From Vibrio spartinae (GTDB lineage Bacteria; Pseudomonadota; Gammaproteobacteria; Enterobacterales; Vibrionaceae), in contig NZ_AP024907.1 of assembly GCF_024347135.1 (NCBI RefSeq), positions 3,897,001-3,961,000 of the forward strand: 64,000 bases of DNA, read 5' to 3'. The position numbers and the translations under genes were made by a program. Shown one piece after another: positions 1 through 9,637 of the stretch. The notes beneath the pieces were generated by a model. It ran no database searches. It was not told where the DNA came from and was given only the letters and a program-made list of their open reading frames with translations. Each line of letters starts with the position of its first letter. The stretch's first letter is position 1.

Positions 1-3000
1 GAAATGTCCCGATGGATCGTAATACTTCATCGGGTTATTCATCACATAGCTATAGCGGTTATAGGACTGACTGTGATCGGGAGCCTGAATATAGGTGTCG
101 GCACTCAGAAAGCGAGCCAGCGTGGCATCGTAGACCCGCGCATTCATATGAATCAGGCCGACTTCTTCGATCTGTTCATGCCCGGTATACCCCCGATTTT
201 GCATCAAGGCCTGCGGGACATTTTGTGAGTCTTGCTGCCATGCGAATGGTCGGACTTTACCCCAGGCATCGTAGTTTCTGCGCTCAACCACATTCCCCCA
301 CATATCGGTCACCAGATCGATTGAATGCAGTGCATCGCTGTGGCTATAGCGGATCTGCCGGTCAACCGAGGCCGCATGACCTTCGCCATCGGTTTTAGTG
401 ACATCAACATTGAGGGCAACGAGACGGCCAGCCACATAAATAAACTGTTTATGCTGCGTATTACCGTCCGCATTTTCAACGCGTTCATACACTTTGCCCA
501 GATACCAGGTTTTTTCACCTTGCTGATTCTGTTTCAAGTAGCGCTGACGGGCCGGATCGTATTTGAACGCAACCCACTGCTCACCCGAGGTTATCCGCTC
601 AGGTTTGTTGAAGCCGTTCCAGTCTATCTCTCGCCCGCCACCGGAGACCATATTGCCGTTGGCATCATATGCATACGTCTTGTTTCCGGCACGCGTCACC
701 GCGTGCGCATGATCGGGATCGGCATAGAAGTAACGACCAACATCGGATTTATAGGTGATATTACCCTCAGCGTTATACCTGACCGTATAATCCCGATTGA
801 ACAACGGATTATCCTGATGTTGATGGTTGGTACCGGTGAGACGATTGGTGGTCAGGCGATCCAACTGGTCATAATAATATTCTTCCCGGATATTATTGAT
901 GGCATCATAACGCGACGTGACGTTATCCATCCGGTCATAGGTATAGTGCAGAGATCGAATAGTCTGACTGCCCTGAAGCGTGGTGATATTGAGTAACTGA
1001 CCGCTATCTTCCTGATAGTCGTACTGGTTGGTCAGACCATTGCCATAGATTTCCGCAGCAATGCGGCCTTCAGCATCAAGATCACTGAGCTTCCAGTAGC
1101 TGAGCCTGCCTTGAGCCGGGCTGTCATCTTTCAGTGCCTGTAACAGGAGTGACTCGGTGCCGCTTTCTTCCCCTAAATTCCGGTACCGTTGTGAAACCAG
1201 CTTGACCTGTTTCACCAGTTGAACCAGTTGGTTAGCCGCCTGTATGTAGCTGGTTGCTTTGCGATGGGTGTGATCCGCAACATATTCGAGGCGACCGACA
1301 TCATCAGCCAGTACCGTCAGACGACTGAACATCTCCCGGACGCGCTGGTCGTATAATGGATCGTCTCTATCTAATGTGAAAGTCACCAACCCGCCACGAT
1401 TGTTGTCAGCATAGTGACCGTAATAAGCAATTTGATTGGCAGCGGTTAAACCAGACTGAACACTTGCCCATTCCGCCAGACTCACTTTACGTAATAGATT
1501 GCCCTCCAGCTTGAGGTGGAATTTAGGTTGCTGCACCACGGTAATCGTGACCGGTGGATTGATCAGCACCGTCCGGCTCGGCACTTTAAAATAGCGTTCG
1601 CCATTTTCATCATAAAATGCTTCCAGAGCACGACCATGAAGCTCAGCATACATTTGCTGCGCAAACCGCTCATTCTCTGCAACACCATCGGCTGAAATGA
1701 CATGGTCTTTCAGTGCCTGATATTCTTCTTTGCGGGCCTGATAGAAATGTTGCTGTCTGCTGAGTTCTTTGGCTTTGCGCAGATAATCCCCTGCCCGAGC
1801 GAGCGCTTGATCGATCAAGGGCTTAATCACGCGATCATATTCTTCGGCACTAAAGTGGATCTGTGCCTGACTGATATCGCCCCAAATCTCGGTATTAATT
1901 CCGGTTTGCGCATCACGCTGATAGTTAAGCGTGAACTGGTTCGGCCGATGCTCAGCAATCAACTGACCAAAGTTGTTATATTCAAACTGACGAGTGAGTG
2001 TCTGCTCGTCGGTAATCAGCTCTTCTTTGCTCGCTCTGCCGACAGCATCAACATAAAAATTCTTAATCAGCTCGCCTTTGACTTCACTTTGCAGCAATGC
2101 CCCGATCCATTGACGGGTACCGGTTGCCGTTGACACCGTGTCATAATGCCATTGGGTCGTCCGGATCTGTTTTTGTTTGCCTTCAGCCGTCGCTGTGATC
2201 GTCTCTTCGTTGCTCTCGGTCATCCGGCCAAGCGCATCATACGTCATTGTCGTCTGCTGGCCTTTAGCATCGGTCTGACGCAACAGGTTGCCAAACCCAT
2301 CGTAGACATACGTCCGAGTGCCTAAATCCGGATCACTGCGATAGATTTCTTTGCCCTGCGCGTTGTAGCGGGACTCAGTCATATTGCCGGCAGAACTAAT
2401 CACGAATTTCAACTTCCCATCCGCGTAATATTCCTTGGTGAGACTCCCGCCGGCCGGTTCCAGTTTCTGAATCTCCCAGCCCATCACGTTAAGGTAGGTT
2501 GACTCTTTTCTTCCCTTAGCATCAATTTTTGTGGTGACAAATGGCTGGTACTGGTAAGACACCCAACTCAGGTCTTTCCCTGCCGGGCCCGGCTGAGAAA
2601 CGGTATGGATACGGCCCAACCGATCATAACGGGTATACGTATACTGTGGTACATCACCGGCATAGTAAGGACGGGTGACGGAACTCACCTGCCCCAACGG
2701 CGTATACTGATGATTGACCAGTACCCATTTACCGTTCAGAGCTCGGTGCGCATCGCGCACCTTGCGCTGCAACTTGTCGTAAAACGCGACTTGGGTTGCG
2801 CGTCCCGGGGTCTCAGAGACCACACAATAAACCGCATCAGACGGTTTGATACCACAGCGGTTATCGGATGCCGGCAGATAGCGATATTGTGTTTTGATAA
2901 AGCTGGTCTCAGCCTGTTGCCAAGACTCGGTCCGCCGTCCTAAACCATCAAGATAGACCCGCGACTCAAGTCCGTTCGGATCCCAGTTGGTCATAACACC

Positions 3001-6000
3001 GAGCAAGCGGTCTCTGACAGTACGGCTTTGATGCCCTAATGGATTGGTGTTGGTTGCTGTCGTCAGATGTTGTGCATACGTCAGGGTATGCTGCGATTGT
3101 TGACGAACCTGTGCGCCATTTTGTTGTGCAGCAATCGTCTCTGATGCAACCAAACCGTCGCTGTTATAGCGGTAGGTTTTCGTCACAGCCAGCGCATCAC
3201 CGGGATCGCGCACTTCCTTCACGACTTTCCCGGTCACCGGATCATAACTAAATTCGGCAACATGGCTGACTCGGCTACCATCGGTATGAATATTGGTCGT
3301 CTGTGAGCGGGTCAGTAACCCCAGCAACCAAGAAGCAGCATGATTGCTGAACTGATTTTCAACAATTTTACGGTAAGTATCAGTGGCACCGGTCACTGGG
3401 TTAAGCCCCTGTGTCACCGTTGTCGTTTTTCCGATGTTACCATAATCATCAATTTGCTCATGACTGACCGTCGTGGTCATCAGTAGGTTTTTATCCAGAT
3501 CATAGCTTTTATCCGTCTGTTGTTGGATATAAACCTGATAACTCGAATGACGGGTTACCTGTGGCGTGTTACTCACCAACTGCTGATACTGTTCGTGGGC
3601 AATAATCTGAGTGGTGACCGTTTTCTGCTGCATCGCCAGTTTTTGTTGCAGCGCGTCATCAACCGGGGATAAAACCGCCTGTGACCCCTGCGCCAGTTCC
3701 GGAACTGCCTCTCGGTTTTCGACCAGATAATATTGATGACTCGGTTGAATGATCGAGATAATTACCGGCCCCGGAATCAGCAATGCCTTATCCGGTTTTT
3801 TAGCATAAGTTTTATCTTGGTATTCGATCAATTCATACCGCTGAGCGAGCGCTTCGACTGACTGCTGAATTTGGGCTTGAGATTTTGGTCGCGCCCATCC
3901 CTGACGCGTCACCGATTGATGCTGATAGACAGCATCAGATTCATTCAATAGCGTCAGATGACGGAAGTTCCAGAAATTCGTGTCATGACAAGTACGACAG
4001 TTTTCATCCAGCGTGTCATCATTGCCTAAAAATTCTCGACGATGCTTCTGGTACTGGCTATAAGGGAAGGCCGTGTAAAACTCGATATATCGGTTGCGGT
4101 AGTTTTCTCCATTGACGAATTCGCGTTGTTTCAGCCACTGAAAACCACCCGAGCCTTCGCCTTGGGTATCATAGCTGTATGGCCCATATTGGAACACATA
4201 ACTCGTGGTCCCACTGCCATTATCACTGTCCAGCCGATAAGCAACCGGATGAGCAAAAGACAGATTCTGTTTGGGTAATACCACGGGAGAAATTGTGCCT
4301 CGATCCGTATGTTGCCCGTAAGCACCAAACCATACACGTGATGAATGACCAAGCCCGTTGGTCACTTGAGACAACAGTAAAGCCCGATTGACGAGATTTT
4401 CCGCGGTCTTACAGATCAACTCACCCCCTTTATCGTGACAGTAATCGAGTTGACCATCCTGATTCAGATCCTGCCACCAGCGCTGAGTGCTTCCCCAAGT
4501 ATCAACTTTAAACTGATAGTTCTCTCGATTGATATTGGTACAAAAAACCTGAGAGCCACTGCCCCGACAGAAATCAATCACCCCATCTTGATTCAGATCC
4601 TGCCACCAGCGTTTATTGGCATCTCCCCAGTTTCCGTTCCAGTCCGGTCCTCCGACCAAAACCAGATCATTCTTCAGGCCGGAAACTTTGCCGTGAGAGC
4701 CATAAGAACAGGTCAGATTCTTCTCCTGACCGGCGTTATTCTTGGTTGCCCGGCACAGATCAGTGGCTCCGTCGCCATTGATATCGACCCACCAGCGTTT
4801 ATCTTTGTTACCAATATCGGCCAACGAGAACACCCGTACTCGCTCACCTTTCACCTCGCTGGCATTCCATAGCGTGCACTTGACAATATTGCCACTGATG
4901 CGACAGAAATCCATACTTCCGTTGCCATCAAGGTCAACCCAATCGATGTCACTCGCTGTATCCCAAACCAGATGATTCAGGCGCACAGTCTCCTGCCATG
5001 CATCCGTTGTACTTTCTTGCGCGGTACTTTCTTGGTCTGAGATAATGGCTTGCGCTGCTGCGCTTGCCCGCTTCAGTTGACTACAAACCAAATCATCATC
5101 GATGCGACGGCAGAATTCAGGACTGCCGTCGCCATTGGTATCGATCCACCAACGGTTCTCTTTTTTGCCAAGCGGTGGTAACGGATAAGTTTCAGAAGTC
5201 TGTTGGCCATTCAGGGAGAATTCCGTACACACCAGCTGATCATTATCATTACGGCAAAATTCACTTTTATTGTTACCATTGAGATCCAACCACCAATGGG
5301 CATCACTGTCCCCCCATTTTGTCAGCGGATATGCCATGGTTCTGTTTTCACCGGCAACACTGAAATGACAGTGAAGACCACCGGTGGCGGTTTTACACAG
5401 ATCAAGCTCACCATCGCCATTCAGGTCAATCCACCATGACCGCGGTTTATTCTTCCAAGACGCGGGAATACTGTTATTCCCCCATTTACCCACAGTGGTA
5501 CTGACAACCTGCCGGTTAAAATATACCGCCGACTGACTCGGCTTAGGGATGGAATGCCAATTGAATTGCGTCTTGGGTAAACACAAATGATGCTGATCAC
5601 AATATTGAATCGCACGCACGGTATGCGTATCAATTGAAGAGCTTTGCTCGCCGGTCGTGGCTTGATAGGTGAACTGATAATAATTAGCCAACTGCCCGCT
5701 GGTTTTCAGCTCAATCCGGGATAATCGCTCCGCGGACTGAGCAGTTTCGCCATCTTGATTGAACCGAGACAGTTTGAATTGCGGATTGGCCATCGGTTGA
5801 TAAACAAACACCAGAGCGTAAATATCATAATCAACCCGGGCTATCGTGCCGTGCGTCGTATAACTGTATTTAATTGGATTCTTGCGCGATGGATTGGTCA
5901 CTTCACTCAGTAACCAAGAACGACTTTGCGGATGATAACGATACGTCATCCGTTCACCGCTCTTACTCTGGGAAGTAAAATAGCTGTCTGACGCGAATGC

Positions 6001-6444
6001 ATCACCGCTCAATGAAACACGCGTAAAATCATCCTGCTGTAAAAAATAGACCGAACCATCTTCACCACGGACACCATCGGCAATAATGAGCCGATTGCCA
6101 TCCATACAAAAATTATCCTGACTGCTGTTTTCAACCGGACGAAATTGATGATCGGTAAATACCTGACTGCCACAGCGATAAATTGCGGAGAGGCCGGCAA
6201 TATCAAAACCGACGCCAAATGCTGAATTCGTTGCCCCCTGACTGGAATACTGAATCGCCAACTGTGGCGTATTCCCGCCACGACCTTCCGGCAGTTCAAT
6301 CGGAATCTGATAAGTCGCCATCCCTTGATGAACACTGAGTTCTCCCGGCAAAGTACCGACTGTTTCAGTGATAGCGGCAGATTGTGCATATGACGCAGAC
6401 ACAAAAAGACCCAGACCTAACAAGAGGCCAATCCGTTTATTCAT
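1..6444 (-). CDS. Secreted SpvB/FG-GAP/RHS-repeat protein, 3' end outside window
   Basis: The frame is open from the ATG at 6444 to the window edge (2148 codons; every line sampled is stop-free). It starts with a Sec signal peptide (MNKRIGLLLGLGLF..ASYAQ). Next is an SpvB-type domain (YQIPIELPEGRGG, QYSSQG). About seven FG-GAP/VCBS-like repeats of the type WWxDLNGDGxxDxCR follow at about residues 335-660 (4440-5440). From about residue 1000 onward there are RHS/YD repeats. The last codons in the window read MNNPMKYYDPSGHF, the hallmark of the end of an RHS core, so a variable C-terminal, possibly toxic, domain should lie just beyond position 1. SpvB/TcdB-type RHS proteins form shells around toxic C-termini. 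Cargo and secretion route here are inferred. It probably forms an operon with the small gene ending at 6474. Confidence 0.9.
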   Translation of the reverse strand, partial: MNKRIGLLLGLGLFVSASYAQSAAITETVGTLPGELSVHQGMATYQIPIELPEGRGGNTPQLAIQYSSQGATNSAFGVGFDIAGLSAIYRCGSQVFTDHQFRPVENSSQDNFCMDGNRLIIADGVRGEDGSVYFLQQDDFTRVSLSGDAFASDSYFTSQSKSGERMTYRYHPQSRSWLLSEVTNPSRKNPIKYSYTTHGTIARVDYDIYALVFVYQPMANPQFKLSRFNQDGETAQSAERLSRIELKTSGQLANYYQFTYQATTGEQSSSIDTHTVRAIQYCDQHHLCLPKTQFNWHSIPKPSQSAVYFNRQVVSTTVGKWGNNSIPASWKNKPRSWWIDLNGDGELDLCKTATGGLHCHFSVAGENRTMAYPLTKWGDSDAHWWLDLNGNNKSEFCRNDNDQLVCTEFSLNGQQTSETYPLPPLGKKENRWWIDTNGDGSPEFCRRIDDDLVCSQLKRASAAAQAIISDQESTAQESTTDAWQETVRLNHLVWDTASDIDWVDLDGNGSMDFCRISGNIVKCTLWNASEVKGERVRVFSLADIGNKDKRWWVDINGDGATDLCRATKNNAGQEKNLTCSYGSHGKVSGLKNDLVLVGGPDWNGNWGDANKRWWQDLNQDGVIDFCRGSGSQVFCTNINRENYQFKVDTWGSTQRWWQDLNQDGQLDYCHDKGGELICKTAENLVNRALLLSQVTNGLGHSSRVWFGAYGQHTDRGTISPVVLPKQNLSFAHPVAYRLDSDNGSGTTSYVFQYGPYSYDTQGEGSGGFQWLKQREFVNGENYRNRYIEFYTAFPYSQYQKHRREFLGNDDTLDENCRTCHDTNFWNFRHLTLLNESDAVYQHQSVTRQGWARPKSQAQIQQSVEALAQRYELIEYQDKTYAKKPDKALLIPGPVIISIIQPSHQYYLVENREAVPELAQGSQAVLSPVDDALQQKLAMQQKTVTTQIIAHEQYQQLVSNTPQVTRHSSYQVYIQQQTDKSYDLDKNLLMTTTVSHEQIDDYGNIGKTTTVTQGLNPVTGATDTYRKIVENQFSNHAASWLLGLLTRSQTTNIHTDGSRVSHVAEFSYDPVTGKVVKEVRDPGDALAVTKTYRYNSDGLVASETIAAQQNGAQVRQQSQHTLTYAQHLTTATNTNPLGHQSRTVRDRLLGVMTNWDPNGLESRVYLDGLGRRTESWQQAETSFIKTQYRYLPASDNRCGIKPSDAVYCVVSETPGRATQVAFYDKLQRKVRDAHRALNGKWVLVNHQYTPLGQVSSVTRPYYAGDVPQYTYTRYDRLGRIHTVSQPGPAGKDLSWVSYQYQPFVTTKIDAKGRKESTYLNVMGWEIQKLEPAGGSLTKEYYADGKLKFVISSAGNMTESRYNAQGKEIYRSDPDLGTRTYVYDGFGNLLRQTDAKGQQTTMTYDALGRMTESNEETITATAEGKQKQIRTTQWHYDTVSTATGTRQWIGALLQSEVKGELIKNFYVDAVGRASKEELITDEQTLTRQFEYNNFGQLIAEHRPNQFTLNYQRDAQTGINTEIWGDISQAQIHFSAEEYDRVIKPLIDQALARAGDYLRKAKELSRQQHFYQARKEEYQALKDHVISADGVAENERFAQQMYAELHGRALEAFYDENGERYFKVPSRTVLINPPVTITVVQQPKFHLKLEGNLLRKVSLAEWASVQSGLTAANQIAYYGHYADNNRGGLVTFTLDRDDPLYDQRVREMFSRLTVLADDVGRLEYVADHTHRKATSYIQAANQLVQLVKQVKLVSQRYRNLGEESGTESLLLQALKDDSPAQGRLSYWKLSDLDAEGRIAAEIYGNGLTNQYDYQEDSGQLLNITTLQGSQTIRSLHYTYDRMDNVTSRYDAINNIREEYYYDQLDRLTTNRLTGTNHQHQDNPLFNRDYTVRYNAEGNITYKSDVGRYFYADPDHAHAVTRAGNKTYAYDANGNMVSGGGREIDWNGFNKPERITSGEQWVAFKYDPARQRYLKQNQQGEKTWYLGKVYERVENADGNTQHKQFIYVAGRLVALNVDVTKTDGEGHAASVDRQIRYSHSDALHSIDLVTDMWGNVVERRNYDAWGKVRPFAWQQDSQNVPQALMQNRGYTGHEQIEEVGLIHMNARVYDATLARFLSADTYIQAPDHSQSYNRYSYVMNNPMKYYDPSGHF

Positions 6445-6473
6445 ACTTAACCCACTTAACATTTAATACCGCG

Positions 6474-6800
6474 CTACTTTTCCTGACTGAACTGCTGTAG
6501 CGCTTGCTCAAGTGATTCAATTTGCTGCTCAAGATCCTGATCGGAGACGACCTCAGTCGCTGACAGCGGCTGTTCATGAATCAGAGCTTGTCGTAACTGT
6601 TTCACCTGAACCTGATGATTTAATTTTTCTACGGTCAGTGTTGCTGCGTTTGGCGGCAGGCTATTATTTTTTTCGGGGCGCGGCAGCGTCGGTTCAATCA
6701 CAGCGCGATTGGATAACCAAAGGTTGATGCTGGCCATAACTGCAACCAGCAGTAAAAGCGCTAACACCCAGCGAATCACCGTTGTTTTATGATTTATCAT
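6474..6800 (-). CDS. Small single-pass membrane protein with coiled-coil tail
   Basis: About 108 aa from MINHKTTVIRW. An upstream in-frame ATG at 6869 would add 23 residues with no better ribosome site. One hydrophobic segment (WVLALLLLVAVMASINLWL) is followed by a Pro-rich linker and a Gln/Glu-rich heptad-like tail (LEQQIESLEQALQQFSQEK). This suggests a membrane-anchored coiled coil facing the periplasm. The stop lies 29 bp before the RHS gene, so the two are probably co-transcribed. It may help export or anchor the RHS protein, but that rests on position only. I recognise no family. Confidence 0.65.
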   Translation of the reverse strand: MINHKTTVIRWVLALLLLVAVMASINLWLSNRAVIEPTLPRPEKNNSLPPNAATLTVEKLNHQVQVKQLRQALIHEQPLSATEVVSDQDLEQQIESLEQALQQFSQEK

Positions 6801-6869
6801 GAATAATTTATCAGTACCTGAAGCCAAATCGCGGATAACATACAACTTTATTGCAATAATCATTAGCAC

Positions 6870-7181
6870 GCATATGCAAAAAGTTTGATTGGGTCACAAA
6901 AATATTGACTTCTATCCGATTGATTCGCTGAATTGCAGCGCCCGGGGATGGATAACTGTCGCGCTTTTTTGTGCTCTCGCGAGTCCATCGGGAGATCGGT
7001 CAATTAGTCTTGCGCAGCCGGAAGAGACAGGCCGTTCATTGGGGAGAGGGGGGCTTTTCTGAAGGAAAGAATAGCGGCATCGCCGCTATCATGGCAACAG
7101 ACTGCCATGCACAATTTACCTCGATATTAACAGCTATCAGGGGCTTCGGTGGAATGGATGAAAGCGTGCCTAACAGCCACG
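6870..7181. other. Intergenic region between RHS unit and gntR
   Basis: No convincing gene. It should hold the promoter of the leftward RHS unit. An inverted repeat ATAGCGGC (7071-7078) / GCCGCTAT (7082-7089) may end the gntR transcript on the minus strand, but its T tract is weak (TTCTTT). The small ORF on the plus strand here resembles no protein I know. Confidence 0.5.
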
Positions 7182-7898
7182 CTATGAGCGTCTGCGAATA
7201 ATGTCGAAGCTAAAAATCTCATCGGAATAGTAATCTTCGGTATAACAAAAAACTTCGCCTGAATCACTATAATAGGTTTCTTCTAACAAAATAAAGGGTT
7301 CCAGCGCCACCTCCATTTCCGGGATATCTCGCTGTGTCAGGACAACGGATTTTATTTTGGTTTTCGCGTAAGAAATACTTTTACCGGTCTCCTCAAGATA
7401 ATCGAACAGAGAGCCACACAACGCATCATCACTCGCATGTTCAATGGCATGCAGCCTGAAATGATGAATATTAAACACCGCTATTTTGTCATTGGCATAC
7501 CTCAATCTTTTGATCTCAACATACTTATCCCCTTCATCAATGTTGAGCTTGCTGGCCACTAACTGAGAGGCAGTTTTCACATGCTTGTATTTGAGGATGG
7601 TTTTTGGAGACAGGCCACAACTTTTGATTGCATCACTGACACTAAATAGCTTCGTTAAATCTAAATTCAGCGATGTCAGACCACGTCGCAGATAAGCACC
7701 TTTTCCCCGCACACGATATACCACCCCTTCTTGGATCAATTGGGCGAGCACTTCCCTGATGGTTGAACGAGAGACTTCCAACATGGAACACAAAGAGAGT
7801 TCAGAAGGCAGTTTCATGTCGCCACAACTCTCTGATAATTCACCCATTTTCAGAATCGCATCTTTCACAAAGTCTTTATTTTTGTGGCTTTTATCCAT
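7182..7898 (-). CDS. GntR/HutC-family transcriptional regulator (UTRA domain)
   Basis: 238 aa. The N-terminal winged helix-turn-helix covers about residues 8-72 (LPSELSLCSMLEVSRSTIRE, then GVVYRVRGKGAYL). The C-terminal part looks like a UTRA ligand domain (RLRYANDKIAVFNIHHF, ETYYSDSGEVFCYTEDYYSD). It is divergent from the carbohydrate operon starting at 8150, so it is probably that operon's repressor, with a sugar phosphate or the sugar as ligand. Direct repeats in the shared intergenic region are candidate operators. Confidence 0.85.
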   Translation of the reverse strand: MDKSHKNKDFVKDAILKMGELSESCGDMKLPSELSLCSMLEVSRSTIREVLAQLIQEGVVYRVRGKGAYLRRGLTSLNLDLTKLFSVSDAIKSCGLSPKTILKYKHVKTASQLVASKLNIDEGDKYVEIKRLRYANDKIAVFNIHHFRLHAIEHASDDALCGSLFDYLEETGKSISYAKTKIKSVVLTQRDIPEMEVALEPFILLEETYYSDSGEVFCYTEDYYSDEIFSFDIIRRRS

Positions 7899-8149
7899 AA
7901 CTACTCCAATTCATTCTTATCTGAATTCTACTCTTCATTTTCTTTTTTTATTCGGCTCTATTTCAAAATGAGATTTTAATCACATTAATCCAGCTAGAAT
8001 TTTAACAACATGATAACGCTGTCAGACAACGATAGATAATAAGAACAAAAAACAGTCTAATAACGTATAAAAACAAATGATTTAAGCCAAAGACGTCAGA
8101 CAACTAGGGGAATTTAAGATAAAAACAATAACCTTTAGGACCCTACACA
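7899..8149. promoter_or_regulatory. Divergent control region of gntR and carbohydrate operon
   Basis: AT-rich 251 bp with two exact 10-bp direct repeats, GTCAGACAAC, at 8021-8030 and 8095-8104 (74 bp apart). They could be half-sites for the adjacent GntR protein. The kinase start at 8150 has AGGA about 10 bases upstream. Operator function is inferred. Confidence 0.4.
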
Positions 8150-9637
8150 ATGAAAAACTACTATATCGGGATAGACATAGGCACAACCAACATAAAGTCG
8201 GTTTTGTTTGATCGTTCTTTTAATCAGGTGTTTGCCTCATCGATTCCAAATGAAACCATTTATCCACAAGATGGATGGTGTGAGCAGAACATGAATGACG
8301 TTTTCAACAAAACCATTCAGTCACTCAAGCACTTAACCAACGACGCGGGTGTCGATGTAAAAGACATAAAAGCGATTGGTATCAGCGGGCAAGGTGAAGG
8401 GGCTTGGTTGGTGGACCAAAATGGTCATCCTGTCAGAAATGCAATTATTTGGAGCGATACACGAGCATCATCCGTTATCAGCAAGATTGACCACGATTTA
8501 ATCAAAGCGTTGGCATGTGAGACAGGCTCGGAGCCTCAACCGGGCAATATGTCAATGATTCTCAAGTGGCTGTCAGACAATGAACCAGCCACGTTAGCAA
8601 AAGCCAGCTACTCAGTCTTTGCGAAAGATTGGATCCGCTTCGGTCTCACGGGCCGCATGGATTTAGAACTGAGTGATGTGGGCACCTCGATGATAAACCT
8701 TAAAACACAATCCTTATCTGATTTAGTGTTTGAGAAACTCAATTTAAATGCCTGCTCATCACTATTTCCTCAGATCAAGAATAGTACGGAGATAGCCGGT
8801 AAAATCACCGATGAAGTGGCAAAACTCACCGGATTAAGCGCAGAGACTGTCGTGGTGATGGGCGGTGTCGATGTTTCTTGTGCTGCATTAGGTCTGGGGG
8901 CATGTGAAGAAGGGGATGTATTTAGCATTCTTGGCACCACCTGTTGTACCGGCGTGATTAGTAAAATCCCTGAAATTAAGGGCGAAGGACTGCGATGTAT
9001 TCCCAATGTCGTCTCAGCGTCTTTCATTGATTTAATTGCAACACTTTCAGGAACACCGAATCTAGACTGGGCGATCGAGAACCTGTCTTGTCCTAAAGAC
9101 TTTAAAGCAATAGAAGCGCTCATCTCCAGCGTATCGGTTGGTGCAGGCGGTGTCTGGTATCACCCTTATATTGGTGGCGAGCGAGCGCCGTTTCTAAATA
9201 CCAATGCCAGAGCCTCCTTCTTCGGTATCAGTCAGGGAACCACTCAGGCACATCTGTTACGGGCCGTCTTTGAAGGCATTAGCTACACCATTAAAGATGC
9301 ATTACAAGGACACCCCAAAGGCGAGTTTATCTATTTAGCCGGAGGAGGCTCTAACTCTAAATCGTGGTTACAAATTATTGCCGACATGACGGATCGAACC
9401 GTGATTGTTCCCGGAGATAAAGAAATTTCGGCCAAAGGCGCTGCGATGTTGGCTGGCATTGCCGTGGGCGATTTAAACGATATTCATGATGAAAAGTATT
9501 TCAACGTAGACGAAGAAATAAAACCGATTCAAGAAAATGTCATTGCTTATGAAAGATTATATTCTTTTTATAAAGAATTCCGAATTAAAGCAAATGATCT
9601 ATGGAATTTAAGAGCTGATATAAGAAGAGGAAATTAA
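8150..9637 (+). CDS. FGGY-family carbohydrate kinase
   Basis: 495 aa, usual length for xylulokinase/erythritol-kinase-like enzymes. The N-terminal phosphate loop is YIGIDIGTTNIKSVLFD (about residues 5-21). ISGQGEGAWLVD and AIIWSDTRA follow in the first domain. In the second domain are GGVDVSCAALG, SILGTTCCTG and the adenosine motif YLAGGGSNSKSWLQIIADM (about residues 397-415). It phosphorylates a sugar, polyol or sugar acid with ATP; the substrate cannot be read from sequence. Its stop overlaps the next start (TAATG). Since the operon's permease lacks PTS phosphorylation domains, this kinase is the probable first phosphorylation step. Confidence 0.9.
   Translation: MKNYYIGIDIGTTNIKSVLFDRSFNQVFASSIPNETIYPQDGWCEQNMNDVFNKTIQSLKHLTNDAGVDVKDIKAIGISGQGEGAWLVDQNGHPVRNAIIWSDTRASSVISKIDHDLIKALACETGSEPQPGNMSMILKWLSDNEPATLAKASYSVFAKDWIRFGLTGRMDLELSDVGTSMINLKTQSLSDLVFEKLNLNACSSLFPQIKNSTEIAGKITDEVAKLTGLSAETVVVMGGVDVSCAALGLGACEEGDVFSILGTTCCTGVISKIPEIKGEGLRCIPNVVSASFIDLIATLSGTPNLDWAIENLSCPKDFKAIEALISSVSVGAGGVWYHPYIGGERAPFLNTNARASFFGISQGTTQAHLLRAVFEGISYTIKDALQGHPKGEFIYLAGGGSNSKSWLQIIADMTDRTVIVPGDKEISAKGAAMLAGIAVGDLNDIHDEKYFNVDEEIKPIQENVIAYERLYSFYKEFRIKANDLWNLRADIRRGN

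Noticed and set aside
1702..2133. 143-codon plus-strand ORF, and the other plus-strand ORFs in 1-6400
   Set aside because: Shadows of the RHS gene, whose minus-strand frame carries clear RHS and FG-GAP motifs.
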